Notes under the pieces: model-generated | Told to the model about the DNA's origin: nothing | What the model saw: only the letters and a program-made list of their open reading frames with translations | Databases searched by the model: none | In this document: in pieces, positions 1 through 11,194 of the stretch | Numbering within the stretch: the first letter of the stretch is position 1 | Layout: every line of letters begins with the position of its first letter | Made by a program: the position numbers and the translations under genes | Assembly (NCBI GenBank): GCA_015847255.1 | Contig: JADLZK010007799.1 | Span: 62,001 to 126,000, forward strand | Origin: Hyparrhenia diplandra | Lineage: Eukaryota > Streptophyta > Magnoliopsida > Poales > Poaceae | Direction of reading: 5' to 3' | Length of the DNA: 64,000 nucleotides

Positions 1-92
1 GATACTTTTTTTCCATGTTTTCATTATTATCTTACTCTATTATTTTGATGCTCAATCATGTCTTTGAGTATTCCATACACTAATGTCTGCAG

Positions 93-3000
93 ATCATGAA
101 GCCTGCTCTCCTGAGAATGATTCCATAACTGACCTTTCCAGTCAGACAGACAATTTATTCTGCCAAGAAAGCTGCAGACTGGTAATGCTTGTCAGACTAT
201 TGTTCTTTTTCCCTTGACCTTGTTTCTGGATATACTACCTTGTGGTTTTCATGAGCATAATTCAAATGGTGACACTTGCTATTTTACTTTGACGTTTGAG
301 GCAGCCATTGTTTAGAGACTAAAAGGCTTTGCTGTTGTTGTTATATGTTTGAGACCACAGTCATTAAATATCTGCACCGTCTTTCATCCCTTTACTCTGT
401 CAGCTTCCTTTCTTGATTAAGCATATGTGCTTTTTCCTTCTATGTCCAAGTATCCGTACTTGATATAATACCAATATCATGTGCAATGTACTGATATTCA
501 AGCCACTGGTTTTATTTACATGAATTCACCAATATCATGTGCATTGTACAGCATGAATTCCATCACTTTAAGTGATTACATATAGTAAGGTACTGTATGG
601 GTGTGGTATTTAAACTCTTATTTAGTGACATGAGAATCTTGCCATTTCAGTCCAGCTATTAAAAGCTCTACTCTTCTGCTGAACTTAGTGCCTATATTTA
701 TCTTTTTTGAAACTAGACAATTGGTATTTAGTCTTAAGAAATGTCAAATGCGAAAGCACCATGGAAGTTGTGTATTTTCGAAAATATTCTATTAACCAGT
801 AGCATTTTTTACCATCAAACACACACTTCCTGTCTAGATGCTCTCTATCTATTTGTTGTTTGATTTATCTTCCCTTTTATTAATGTATGAATGCCCTCCT
901 CCTAAATGCCAACTGACCCAAGAAGTTCCAATAATATACTTGCAGAATCTAAAATCACTATTTCTGTAATGCAGCTGTTTGAGGAATTGCAGAATCTTCT
1001 TGCGGTCAAGAAGGATCTTGAGCCAGAATATTCATGCAGAGTTGTTCAACGCATCCATGAAGATGTACCAGAAGAAGTCCTTTCTTTGGACACAAGAGTT
1101 GAGTGTAACTCCAAGATTGCTGTTGCACTTTCATTAATGGATGAATGCTTCCTTCCGATTGTTGACCAGAGAACTGGCATCAACTTGATACGCAATGTTG
1201 TGTATAGCTGTGGGTATGCATCTATCTTTCTACAAGGTCGCCATAATCCATGAAGTTTCAAGTATTCTTTGTACAACGTGCAAGCTGTTGATACTATGAC
1301 CTTTTAATTCATTCCACACTATTCTCTCTCCCACTTGCCTTACATGTGTTGGCGGGGTTATCGGGATGAGCTGATTAGATCATATTGCTGAAATAATTGC
1401 TCATTGCTAACTTGTCATCCTTGTAAGGCATAATGGAGAAGTGCACAGCTCTTCATAGATTGACCTGCGTGTATTAAATGAGTTTCCTCACCATAAATTT
1501 AACTGCTTTTTAGTATTCTGGAGATAGTAAAGATTTTAGCCCAGTTAATTTTGGATGCTGAGTCATTTTTGGTTTGTCTAATAATATAACAATCTTCATC
1601 GTTTTCTCTATTTTCATCTGTAACAACTTATATTGGCATATTGTAGTATGTATATGAGATAATTTAACCATTACGTACTGAAATTCAACTAGACTGAAGT
1701 AAACTATGACAATGAATGCAGTGCACATAACACCATCTGTGCTTTTAACCATTGTTAGCCCGTTCACAACGTGCCATTCTGTTCTGGCTTTTGCAGCCCT
1801 TTCAGGCTTAGGAGTTCTAGGGTGTCAGCTTGATGCAATCCTAACTTTGAAAAGTACCTAATATGGCAGTTTAGCTAGGTATAGGTATGAATGGGTAGTA
1901 CCATTAAGTGGTAGTGGTATGTGGCCTTATGTGGGATCTAACTTAGAAAATTATTGTTCATAGAACCATGATATGTGGTACGTGCCAAATATACACCATA
2001 TATAGATTAATAAAAGGAACAAAGGCTCTAGGCACCAAAATTTCACCTGCACATGCATCAAATAACAGAAGGAAGCAATGCACCATGCGTTTAGTGGTAC
2101 CATCAAAATGTAACTCCCCACATTTCCAGTTTATTAATGTAATCTATCAAAAAGATATTGATGTGTCGCTGGTTGATTTAATGGCCTCATTATTTCTTGG
2201 AACAATTTTTTTGTTGATGTGTAAATTGGCGTATTCTTTTAACAGTTACAGTTTTCTGTATTTGATGTCATGCTGTCATGGCAACTTTTGTTGGAGATGT
2301 CTAATTGCTCTTTTTGTCTTTCCTTGCATGCAGATCAAATTTTGCCCGATTGGATTTCCGTGGATTCTATATGTTTATTTTAGAACGTGGAGATGAAATA
2401 ATAGCAGCAGCATCTGTCCGGTTCGTTGTTTCCTCTTGTTTTCTTTTTCTTGCTTTGTTTTGTGACTGCCTAGGCATCTATATGGCATTGAATGCTGTAT
2501 CCAGTTACCAAGCTATATAGGTCTGAATACCAGTTTGGTGAAGTGGATAAGAAAGTATCATGCTATAAGCTCTGAAAACCCCTTGAACAAACCAAAGTTT
2601 GTCCCAATGTGCCAGCAAAAGATATTCTAAAGAAACAACCATGCCAAGGGGCAATGTTCTTTGAATCGATTCATTTCTATCTTTCTAATTTTCAAACACA
2701 TTGCTTGATTTTGCATATTTCTAGCACTGTTGATCTTGTTTAATGCCTAACTTTAGTATGGCGCTGTACCTGTTACTCACTTGAATTATTACTTTTCATG
2801 ATTGTTGTAACCATCATATATTCCAGTTTGAAGGAAAAGAACATCCTTACTGGAATGCCTACTTGTCTATTATTTTGCTGTACCGGTGGCTTGTTTGGTG
2901 CTGAATAATAATCTATGGTATCTGCAGTGTCATGGAGGCAAACCTCCCTTTATCTTTCTCAAGTTACTAAGAAGTTTTGAATGCTTCCTCTAGGAAGGTT

Positions 3001-4710
3001 CATTTCATGTTTTCACAAATATAGTTTGCATAAGTAATCATGCCTGTGCATGGACTTTCTGTAGCTTGCTAATACACATCTGTCAAGGCATGTTATTGCC
3101 TTGTATCTTTTTCGTACATGAACTTTCTGTAGCTGTTTTGTGTCTGTCTTGTTACATCATTGGATGAATGGTTAACATAAACTGACAGGCTCTCTACTTT
3201 GGGTAGGTTCGTATTCTTGAATTGCTGGGCCCTTATATGATTTTGTTGTTTTCATATCCTGTCCTGAAACAGAATACATGGAACCAAGTTAGCTGAGATG
3301 CCTTTTATTGGTACCGGAATATGTATAGGCGACAAAGGGATGTGCCGCCGACTTGTAGATGGAATCGAAATGGTATGCATGCTTGACTGCTACTGTAGGA
3401 CAACAATTATTTGAAGAAAATGCATTTAATCCTTCAGTGATAGTTCCCTAGTTTTTTTTTAGTAGCACTTGTATTGAATAGTAGCCCCATGGGCATTATA
3501 TATAGATATAAGATTGATTAACCTCTTGCATGTTACAAAGGTATTCCTTATCTTATGTATGACTTTTCTGATTTGTACAATTCTTGTACTGTTGAACTAG
3601 TCTACACCTTACATGGTTGAATCCACTGTGAAGCATTACTTGTGTTTTGAGAAGTGTCTGCAATTACCAGTCTACATAGTTGTCCTGTCTATACACCTTA
3701 CATTGATGAGTGACCATAGTAGGTTTGATTAACTGATCTGATATCTTGCTTACTTTGCACTTTTCTGATGGTGTTTAATTATTGCCCCTTGTTTTCTCTG
3801 TCAGATCCTCAGCTCTCTCAATGTTGAGAAGTTGATCATTCCTGCTATCACAGAACTTGTGGACACTTGGACATCTAGATTTGGATTTAGTCCACTTGAA
3901 GATTCTGAGAAGGAAGAATTGAAATCTATTAGCATGTTAGTTTTTCCTGGTACAGGTCTTCTCCAAAAGCCATTGCTGAAGGCCCTACCTAACGGAGATC
4001 AATGTTCTCAAGGAGGTCAGATCAGACACCTTGTTGATATCCCAATTGTTTCTTTTCCTTCTATATAATGGTCATCAGACATTTATACAGCTGGTGCTGT
4101 TTCCTCTCTGTAGACAAAACTGAGAAATCACCTGATGTAGCCCATGGAGATTCTCTTTGCTCTGATGCTAGTGCTGACCCCCTAGATTTGGGGGTCAAAG
4201 AGCATGGGGACAACAGCAAAAGTGCTGATGGTACTTGCAACGGTGATGTTTCACAGCAATCTCCCCATTCTTGGTAAGTGCAAGTAAATCTTACTCCCTC
4301 CGTCCCAAAATGTTTGTCGCCGTTGGTTTTCGTGCCACAAGTTTGACTCGATTTATAAAAAAAATATGTGTAATGTTTATGTCTCCAAATAAATTTGTTA
4401 AAAAACTAGATTTAAATATCTTTCCAATGATATTTATTATGTATCACAAATATTGATATTTTTAAAGATATATTTAGTTAAAGTTGTTTCTCGGGAACCG
4501 CAAACAACAAACATTTAGGGACGGAGGGAGTACATGTTTGGTTGGATATAAACCACCTTTTATTTTGTAGTCTAGATGAAATATTCTGCTATATAGGGTG
4601 ATGGTGGTAGATATATTTATCGGGTGCCACAAAATAGCTGTAAATGTTAGTATCATTCCACCACCATTAGATGTGTCTCATGACCTTTTTTTTTAAATCT
4701 TTGTTGCAGA
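93..4710 (+). CDS. PHD-finger/GNAT-fold chromatin protein (IDM1-like), C-terminal part, 5' end outside window
   Basis: Coding exons read by eye, with every junction in frame: 93-181, 975-1213, 2334-2420, 3273-3372, 3805-4015, 4114-4273, then 4710. The product matches the C-terminal half of plant PHD-finger proteins with a GNAT acyltransferase fold (IDM1/ROS4 type), nuclear proteins thought to read histones and acetylate them. Visible family landmarks are NLFCQESCRL before the GNAT region, VECNSKIAVALSLMDECFLP, FRGFYMFILERGDEIIAAAS, the acetyl-CoA-binding type stretch DKGMCRRLVDGIE, and LVDTWTSRFGF. An acidic, low-complexity tail follows. The PHD zinc finger and the start codon lie upstream of position 1. 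Splicing 4273 to 4710 makes the stop codon across the junction (TG|A); if the intron is retained, the protein ends one Trp later at TAA. Family assignment is from memory and fairly secure. Acetyltransferase activity is inferred from the family. Confidence 0.85.
4294..4530. mobile_element. Stowaway-type MITE in the last intron of the PHD/GNAT gene
   Basis: A 237-bp element begins CTCCCTCCGTCCCAAAATG and ends with the near-perfect inverted complement, finishing ACGGAGGGAG. It is flanked by TA at 4292-4293 and 4531-4532. The terminal sequence, the TA target duplication and the size are typical of grass Stowaway (Tc1/mariner-derived) MITEs. It carries no gene and lies inside an intron, so it should be spliced out. 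Confidence 0.9.
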
Positions 4711-5340
4711 TGGTAAGGTTGATTGCAAGCTTTCTGGGCCCCAAGCTTTACATGGACGAAGCCTCCATTTGTTTTTGGACCCTCTTGAGTTTTGACTCAG
4801 CAGTTAGCATGACATCCATCCGTTGGCAGAAAGAGGCTTGCGGTTTTTTGCAGATTATTAGTTGCTGGGGCACCCCTGTAGTTTTACTCAGAAATTGATG
4901 GTTCAATTGACTTGTCGTCCTGGGAAGGATCAGCATGTGCAGTACTGAAAAGGGTTAACTCCTGCCAGCTAACTTGATGTGCGGCTGAAAACTCAGCATG
5001 TAGAATGTGGAGGATAGTTCCCCTTCTGTTTTTCGTTGTTAACTTAAACTCCGAGGGCGAATGCAGCCACCAGATCGTCGTAAATGTTATACCTGTTGTT
5101 ATTTTGTTAATAGGTTTATGTTCTCGCTAGCGCATTCCTGGAGTCATCACTCATTTCTGTAAGATAATTCTCATCTCTGTAAGATAAACTAATGTATGCG
5201 CAAGCTAGAAACACTCCGCCTGATCCGTGATGCGGAATCGGTTGCCTAATCCCTGTGTTTGGTCCTGTGGATGAATTTGCTTTGCAACCATGGTTTTCAA
5301 AACCAAGTCCACAATTTTTCTTTACACACATGACCATAGT
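4711..5340 (+). other. 3' UTR region of the PHD/GNAT gene and downstream DNA
   Basis: After the splice-made stop at 4710, all frames close quickly and no homologous coding sequence is seen. The stretch is best read as the 3' UTR exon followed by intergenic DNA. No clear AATAAA signal fixes the end of the transcript. Confidence 0.5.
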
Positions 5341-5602
5341 TTGTCTTCATATGACAACGTAGATGACAACCATTTTTTTTCTTTATCGAATAGCATAGCC
5401 TTTCTCTTGCTAGAAAAAAAAGAGAGAAACTAAAAAAGAAACAGCTACGTGTATTTACCTTGCAAACTATGGATGTTATTACGACTCGTCAGGGCCCCAC
5501 ATTGTTTTCCATCAATATGTGTATGAATCGGTTGCCTAATCCCTGTATCGGGTACCTATGTCAGGCTACCTACTACAAGCACGATTTTCAAAACCAAGTC
5601 TA
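5229..5602 (+). repeat. Direct duplication with shared ends about 300 bp apart
   Basis: The 20-mer AATCGGTTGCCTAATCCCTG occurs near 5229 and again near 5528. In both copies it is followed by TTTTCAAAACCAAGTC (near 5293 and 5584), with unrelated filler between the shared blocks. This suggests a local segmental duplication with later insertions or deletions, next to the edge of the transposon stack. Confidence 0.6.
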
Positions 5603-6240
5603 GCAAGGCCTAACTCAAAAACGGCCCGGCCCAGTAACAGCCTTCGTTCTGACTCGCACGACCTCCGGGGCTGTCGACCTCTTTTTCGCCTTGCACGACC
5701 TCCTAGATCGAAAGTGACCGGTAGCGTCAAAAAAAAAAAAAAAAAAAAAAAAAGATCGAGTGACCGGTGCGCGCCTCACCCCACCTCCTGTGTCCCTCGG
5801 CCTACTCGCGAATCGCACGAACTCCAGGTCGTGATTATCTGGGCTCGTCCTGTGCGAAGTCCGACGGCTCGTGGGTCCCATCTCACTGTTTCCGACCTCC
5901 CCGACCTCCTTCCAAAATAAGGAATCAGGGGACAAGTCAAACCTATAGTGTCCAACCACTCCAAAATGGGCTTAGTCATTTGAAGGCAACCATCTCTCAC
6001 ACAACACGCGCTAAGTTATCGACGAAAGTAGTCACCGTGGGCTTTGCCCGTCGGACACACCATCCGAAGGCCACAGTGGATGGCTTTCCAACCCATCAAA
6101 CGCATGTAGAACAACCACTCCCCGCTCCGGTCAGCAGAAGTACAACCACTCTAGCATAAACAAAAGAGCTTGGGGAGGTTGGGGGGTGGGCCTCGGTCCG
6201 ACACACACGACCTCTCAACGGCTCGCTTGGCTTCGCCCGG
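5603..6240. other. Left flank of the transposon stack; GC-rich, no gene recognised
   Basis: This stretch has repeated CGACCTCC-like words, a run of about 24 A from 5730, and short overlapping ORFs on both strands with no recognisable family. Together with 39156-39893 it probably formed one older repeat, possibly an LTR, before the outer element inserted. That is an inference from the LTR-like look of the right flank. Confidence 0.4.
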
Positions 6241-7549
6241 TGTCGTGGTCTAATACCACCATCACAAGAATGTCCGGCTAATGCGTGCTCCAATGGCCTA
6301 GCTCTAAAGACAATGACACGAAATTTATACTGGTTCGGGGCGAACCGCGCTCCTAGTCCGGTGAGGCCACTATCAGGAGCTCAAAAGCTCGTGATCGGGG
6401 CGAATACAAGCGGGCGAGAGAGGGAGGTGAGCTCCTAGGTTTCGTGAAAGTGGGTGATCGGAGTGTCGGAAGCTAGAATGCTTGTGAGTTGAGAACTTGC
6501 CCTTCTCCAATGGCCGAGCCTCCCTTTTATAGCCGCAAGGGAGATGTGCAGGTAGCCATCGAGGGAGGGACTTAGGAGGAGAAGAGATACAAATTTGGGG
6601 GGTAGAAGAGGAAAATGGGACCATTCGGTTGGGCACGCCGGACCTCCCGGCGTGTGCCTGTCGCCGCCGCCCTGCGCCATGGCCTATCCGCAGTCGTCGT
6701 AGAGCTGTGTAGGGCGGCTCCATTTTCCAATGTCCAGACTGTGACGACCGCCGAGCTCGGAGCTCGTCGGTCGGTGGCGGAGGGAACAGTGAGCTCAAAG
6801 CGCCGCCGTTGTCGCCCATGCGCCCTCCGTCGGTCGGGCACGCCGCCGCTATCCACGGTCGGACTGTGGCGGCGCCGCCTGGCCATAAATGCGGTACTTG
6901 GCGCCGCAGAAAACGTGTGGACAGGAGAGCTGACGGGAGCTCGGCCTCCATCGCCGAGGTCATCTTTGTCCGGTAGCGGTTGTCCGCAGCGCCGGGCGTA
7001 TGGCGCGGGTCCGACGGGCCATACCGCGCGTGTCGCCGGGGATCTTGTTCTCGACGATATCCTCGCCATAGGGCTGCGGCGCCCGACAAGTAGCCACGGC
7101 GTCGTCGGTCGGCGTTGTGTCCCGAGCCTGTTACTAGCCGGGAATTGGTACTACTCAGGAGCTCGTCCGAGACAGAAAGGAACTCGTCGGCCGAGCTCGA
7201 GCTCGGCATGTCCTTCTATACTCGTGAGAGCTCATTCAGGCGGAGGATGGGCGTCGGGCTGAGCCTCGAGCTTGTGCCCGGGGAGCTTGTTCGAGATGTA
7301 AAGGGGTCCCCCGGGACGAGATCTTTCGGGTGGTGCGGGTACGCGAGCTCATTGGTGAGAGAGGATGGGAGCTCGAGTGAGGCGGGAAGGCGGGCCTTCA
7401 TCGGGGAGCTCGTGGGGAGAGCTCGAGCCGGGAGCATTCCCCTCGCCCATGAGGAGCTCGTCCACGGTCGAGATCTCGGGTCCCATTTGCTCGTCGAGGG
7501 GATGGTTCGGGGAGCTCATATGCGGGTGCCCCAAATATCGATCCCCACG
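6241..7549 (-). repeat. 3' LTR of the outer element (LTR A)
   Basis: About 1.3 kb and homologous to LTRs B, C and D. On the minus strand it starts near 7549 with GTGGGGATCGATATTTGG (one base off the TG..CA rule at the edge) and ends CCACGACA at 6241. A TATAAAA box lies at 6531-6525 on the minus strand, in the block shared by all four LTRs. The minus-strand purine-rich GCTCGGGGCTA just inside the element (near 7551-7561) is a plausible polypurine tract. Confidence 0.85.
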
Positions 7550-8220
7550 GTAGCCCCGAGCATTTGGGAGAGCGAGGTCTCTCCCGGATCTTTGCCCGTG
7601 ATGGCTCGTCATGGGGTAGCCCTCGTCATGGGATTGGTGTTTGGTTCGTGGGTGCGGCGTGGCGCACCCGCGGTGTAACCCCGAGGCTCGTGAGAATAGT
7701 AGATTCTCGCGGAGGCTTTTTAGAATTTTCGTGGGCTCGCCGACCCATTCCCCTCGCGATTGCTCGCGGGGGTGATGAGCTCGAGCTCGATCTTGCCACG
7801 CTGGCCGGGATCGAGTGCTTTCGGGGCGCCATCGGATAGTCGGGTGAGCTCGAGCTCGTCGGCCACTCGTTCGTTTGATCGGGTGGTGGATCAACCTCAA
7901 GTTCCAGGACTCAACTTCCGTGATTCTCGAGCCCCGAGCGATGTCGGGGGCGAGACGCTTCCCCTCGTCGGTGAGGTCGGCTCGGGTCGATCGTGGCCCT
8001 CGGTGGCCGGACGACGCTGGGGAAAGCCCCGAGCCTTTTCGGGGCTCGAGGCGTGGGCCGTCGGGCCCGCTCTCGTGGCGCTCCTCGCCGTCGTGTCCCC
8101 GGGCGGCCTCCGGCTCTCGAGCTGAGCCAGCCTTCGAACCCCGAGGCGATGAGCTCGCGTCGCGAGCTGTTTTCTGGAGCTCGGTAAATCGACCGTCGTG
8201 CCGAGCTCTTGGGTTTCTAC

Positions 8221-8433
8221 CCGTTGTGTAAAAATAACCGTTGAGATCTTACCGTTGGGATTTTTACCGTTGGCGGGGGGGTTGCCCCATTAATGCCGCG
8301 GCCGTTCGGCTTCCACCGGTGTCGCGCGTGCATCGATTCAGCGGCGTCGATTGCGGGCGGGCGTGGTGCGTGGTGGGTCCCACTGGCGGTTTCTTCTCGT
8401 CGCCTCCGCCGCGCAACCGAGCTCTATAAATAG
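8221..8433 (+). promoter_or_regulatory. Core promoter of the antisense ORF in the outer element
   Basis: A TATAAATAGG box lies at 8425-8434, about 150 bp before the ORF start at 8582. Upstream are four CCGTTG words at 8221, 8238, 8252 and 8267 (reverse complement CAACGG, a MYB-type core). The same TATA box and motif array are present in the inner element on the opposite strand (28076-28285). Conservation and placement suggest an independent promoter driving transcription antisense to gag-pol. No expression evidence is available. Confidence 0.55.
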
Positions 8434-8581
8434 GAGGAGATTGGGGAGCGGTTTTACCTTCCCATCTCTTGCCTTCCTCCACGCACCGAAAGAGAGAGAG
8501 AGTTCAATCGCCGCTGCCCACTCGTAGATCCGATCTTCCACCTCCCCTGCTTCGCCGCCGATCCATTCCGGTGGTTGAGAG

Positions 8582-9850
8582 ATGGGCTCGTGGTCGCGTT
8601 CGACGGCGGCGGTGGCGAAAATCGGCGATGTAGCACCGTCGGTGGGCTGCCGTACCAGCGACGGCGGCGGAGGAGTGGATCATCCGGCGGCATCCCACGA
8701 AGTGCGACCCGCCGGAGGGGTACATCGTCTCCTTTTCGCCTTCCACGAAGCGGGCTCGGAATGCTGCCAGGGCGACTTCTTGAGGCGGCTCATCGCGTCT
8801 TGGGGATCGAGCTCCGGCACCTCACGCCCGAGCGGCGTGCTTCTCCTCCGTCTTCACGATGCTCTGCGAGGGGTGGTTGGGATCCTCCCAAGCGGGAGCT
8901 CTTCAAGCACTACGTCTTTGCCAAGATCCGGCCCGGCTTCCAGGGCAAGGGGGCGGTCCCGCCCCAGTGCGTGCGTCGGTCGTAGCTGCGCGGGGGGAAG
9001 GTCCGGGAGTCCTTCCGGAGGGCGACTTCCGTCGGCCAACCCCGGATGGAGGGAGGAGTGGTTCTACCTCAAGAACGACCTCTCCTACCCTCTACCGCGG
9101 TACACCCGGCCGCGACTCTCGAGGGGGGCCAGCTGTGGGCGTGAGGGCCCGCACGACAACACGGCGGGGACGTGGGGCGGCCGTGGGCAAGATCAAGGCG
9201 CCGGGACGCCCGGGCCGACGGTGAACCACATCATCGAGGGCTGGCTCGGCAAGGCGGTGGTGCCCCTCGGCGTCGAGCTCTCGAATGTGGGAGATGGAGA
9301 AGGAGAAGGCCCCGTTCGTGGGGACGGCGAACGCCCCGGTCTCGCCAGGTCGACCCGGGTGGAATTTTGGATGAAGCGGGTGACGGGACGGGGTGAGGGC
9401 GCGGGAGCTCCGCCAGATCCTCCGGTGATCCGAGACCTCTGTGTTGGTAAGTGCTCGTCGCCTGTCTTAGCTGGATTCTCTTGCCGTCTCGAACCCTCTA
9501 ACGAGCTCGAGCTCTATAGGTCGGCGTGGTGCGCGCCGGTTCCCCAACCTCCTCTTCCCGTGGAGCCGAGGCAAGCTCTGCCGCGTCGCCAGGGCCTTGT
9601 CCGTCACGAGGAGGTGGGTCGCCCAAATGGCGGTGACGGCAGGCCGTCGAGGAGATGAGCCCGCGTCGACCCGCTAGGGGGTGAGCCCTCGACGTCGGCG
9701 TCGCTCTCGATGGGCGAGGTCGGGATCTCGTCGGCCCGCGAGCTCGCCACAACCGGTGGTGGCCTTGGCGCGGCGGCGCTGTCGCGACCTCGGGGCCTTG
9801 GCCGCTGAAAGCCCCGACGCGGTCGGGTGCTTTCGTCGGGGGCATCCGGG
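8582..9850 (+). pseudogene. Antisense ORF of the outer element, 5' part (putative gypsy-type transposon protein family)
   Basis: The start MGSWSRSTAAVAKIGD is shared with the inner copy at 27920, which supports this start. Across frames the sequence matches a protein common in rice Tat elements and often labelled 'putative gypsy type transposon' (Transposase_28, PF04195). Recognisable pieces include ELFKHYVFAKIRP near 8900, REEWFYLKNDLSYPLPRYT near 9050 and VNHIIEGWLGKAVVPLG near 9220. It lies on the strand opposite to gag-pol of its own element. Frameshifts move the homology between frames. The ORF is cut at 9850 by insertion of element 1 and its continuation is at 30244. Function is unknown. 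Confidence 0.6.
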
Positions 9851-11149
9851 TGTGGGGATCGATATTTGAGACACCCGTACATGAGTTCACGAACCATCCC
9901 TCGACGAGCAAACGGGACCCGAGATCTCGACCGTGAACGAGCTCCTCATGGGCGAAGGGAATGCTCGGCTTGAGCTCTCTCCCACGAGCTCCCGGTGGAG
10001 ACCCGCCTTCCGCCTCACTCGAGCTCCCACTCCCCTCTCACTAATGAGCTCTCGCGCCCGCACCCCGAGAGATCTCGTCGAGGACCTCTCTCTCGTCTCG
10101 AACGAGCTCCCCTAGGCACGAGCTCGAGGCTCGGCTCGACGCCCATCCTCCGCTCGAATGAGCTCTCAGTATAGAAGGATATCAGGGAGCTCGAGGCTCG
10201 GCCGGGCGAGCTCTTTACTCGTCTCGAACGAGCTCGGGGTAGCACCGATTCCCAGCTAATGCGAGCTCGGGACACAGCGCCGGCCGACGCGCCGTGGCTA
10301 CTTGTCGGCGCCACGGCCTATGGCGTGATATCGTCGGGAGAACGATCCCCGGCGGCGCCGGGCCTGGCCCGTCGATCACGCCATACCGCGCCGAGCACTA
10401 CGGACAACCGCTACGAGACAAGGATGACCTCGGCAATGGAGACCAAGCTCCCGTCGAGCTCTCCCGCCCACACGTTTTCTGCGACGCCAAGTACACGCAT
10501 TTATGGCGGGCGGCGCCGCCGCAGTCCGGCAGGTGGGCGGCGGCGTGCGATGGACGGAGAGGCGCATGGACGCATGCGGCGACGCTTTGAGCTCATTGTT
10601 CCCTCCCGCCCACCGGCCAGACGAGCTCCGAGCTCGCAATCGTACAAACGGGACATCGGAAATGGAGCCGCCCCTACCACGGCTCTACGACGACCAGCGG
10701 ATAGGGCCATGGCGGGGGGCGGCGAGAGGCTGCACGCCGGGAGGGGGCGGCGTGCGACCGAACGGTCCCATTTCCTCTTCCACCCCCCAAATTTGTATCT
10801 CTTCTCCTCTTAAGTCCCTCCCTCGATGGCTACCGACACATCTCCCTTGCGACTATAAAAGGGAGGCTCGGCCATTAGAGAAGGGCGGGTTCTCGGCTCA
10901 CAAGCACTTTAGCTTCCAACACTCCGTTCACCCACTTTCCACGAGACACGGGAGCTCATCTCCCTCTCTCGCCCGCTTGTATTCGCCCCGATCACGAGCC
11001 CTTGAGCTCGGATAGTGGTCTCTTTGGACTAGGAGTGCGATTTGCCCCGAACCGTATAAATTTAGGTGTCCTTGTCTCTAGAGCTAGGCCATTGGAGCAC
11101 GCACTAGCCGGACATTACTGTGTGACGGTGGTATTACACCCACGGCGGT
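9851..11149 (+). repeat. 5' LTR of the inner element (LTR B)
   Basis: It starts TGTGGGGATCGATATTTGAG and ends near 11149, where TTGGCGCGCCGGTAGGGG (primer-binding region) begins. The same PBS-like string follows LTR D. A TATAAAA box is at 10854-10860. The U3 part holds twelve GAGCTC hexamers between about 9939 and 10268. It pairs with LTR C at 28939-30243. Confidence 0.88.
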
Positions 11150-11194
11150 TGGCGCGCCGGTAGGGGCGGCGCTAGTGCGACGTTTCTCCACTCG

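Noticed and set aside
9936..10270. Regularly recurring GAGCTC words as a possible CRISPR-like or satellite array
   Set aside because: Spacing is irregular, the repeated word is only six bases long, and it lies inside a retrotransposon LTR.
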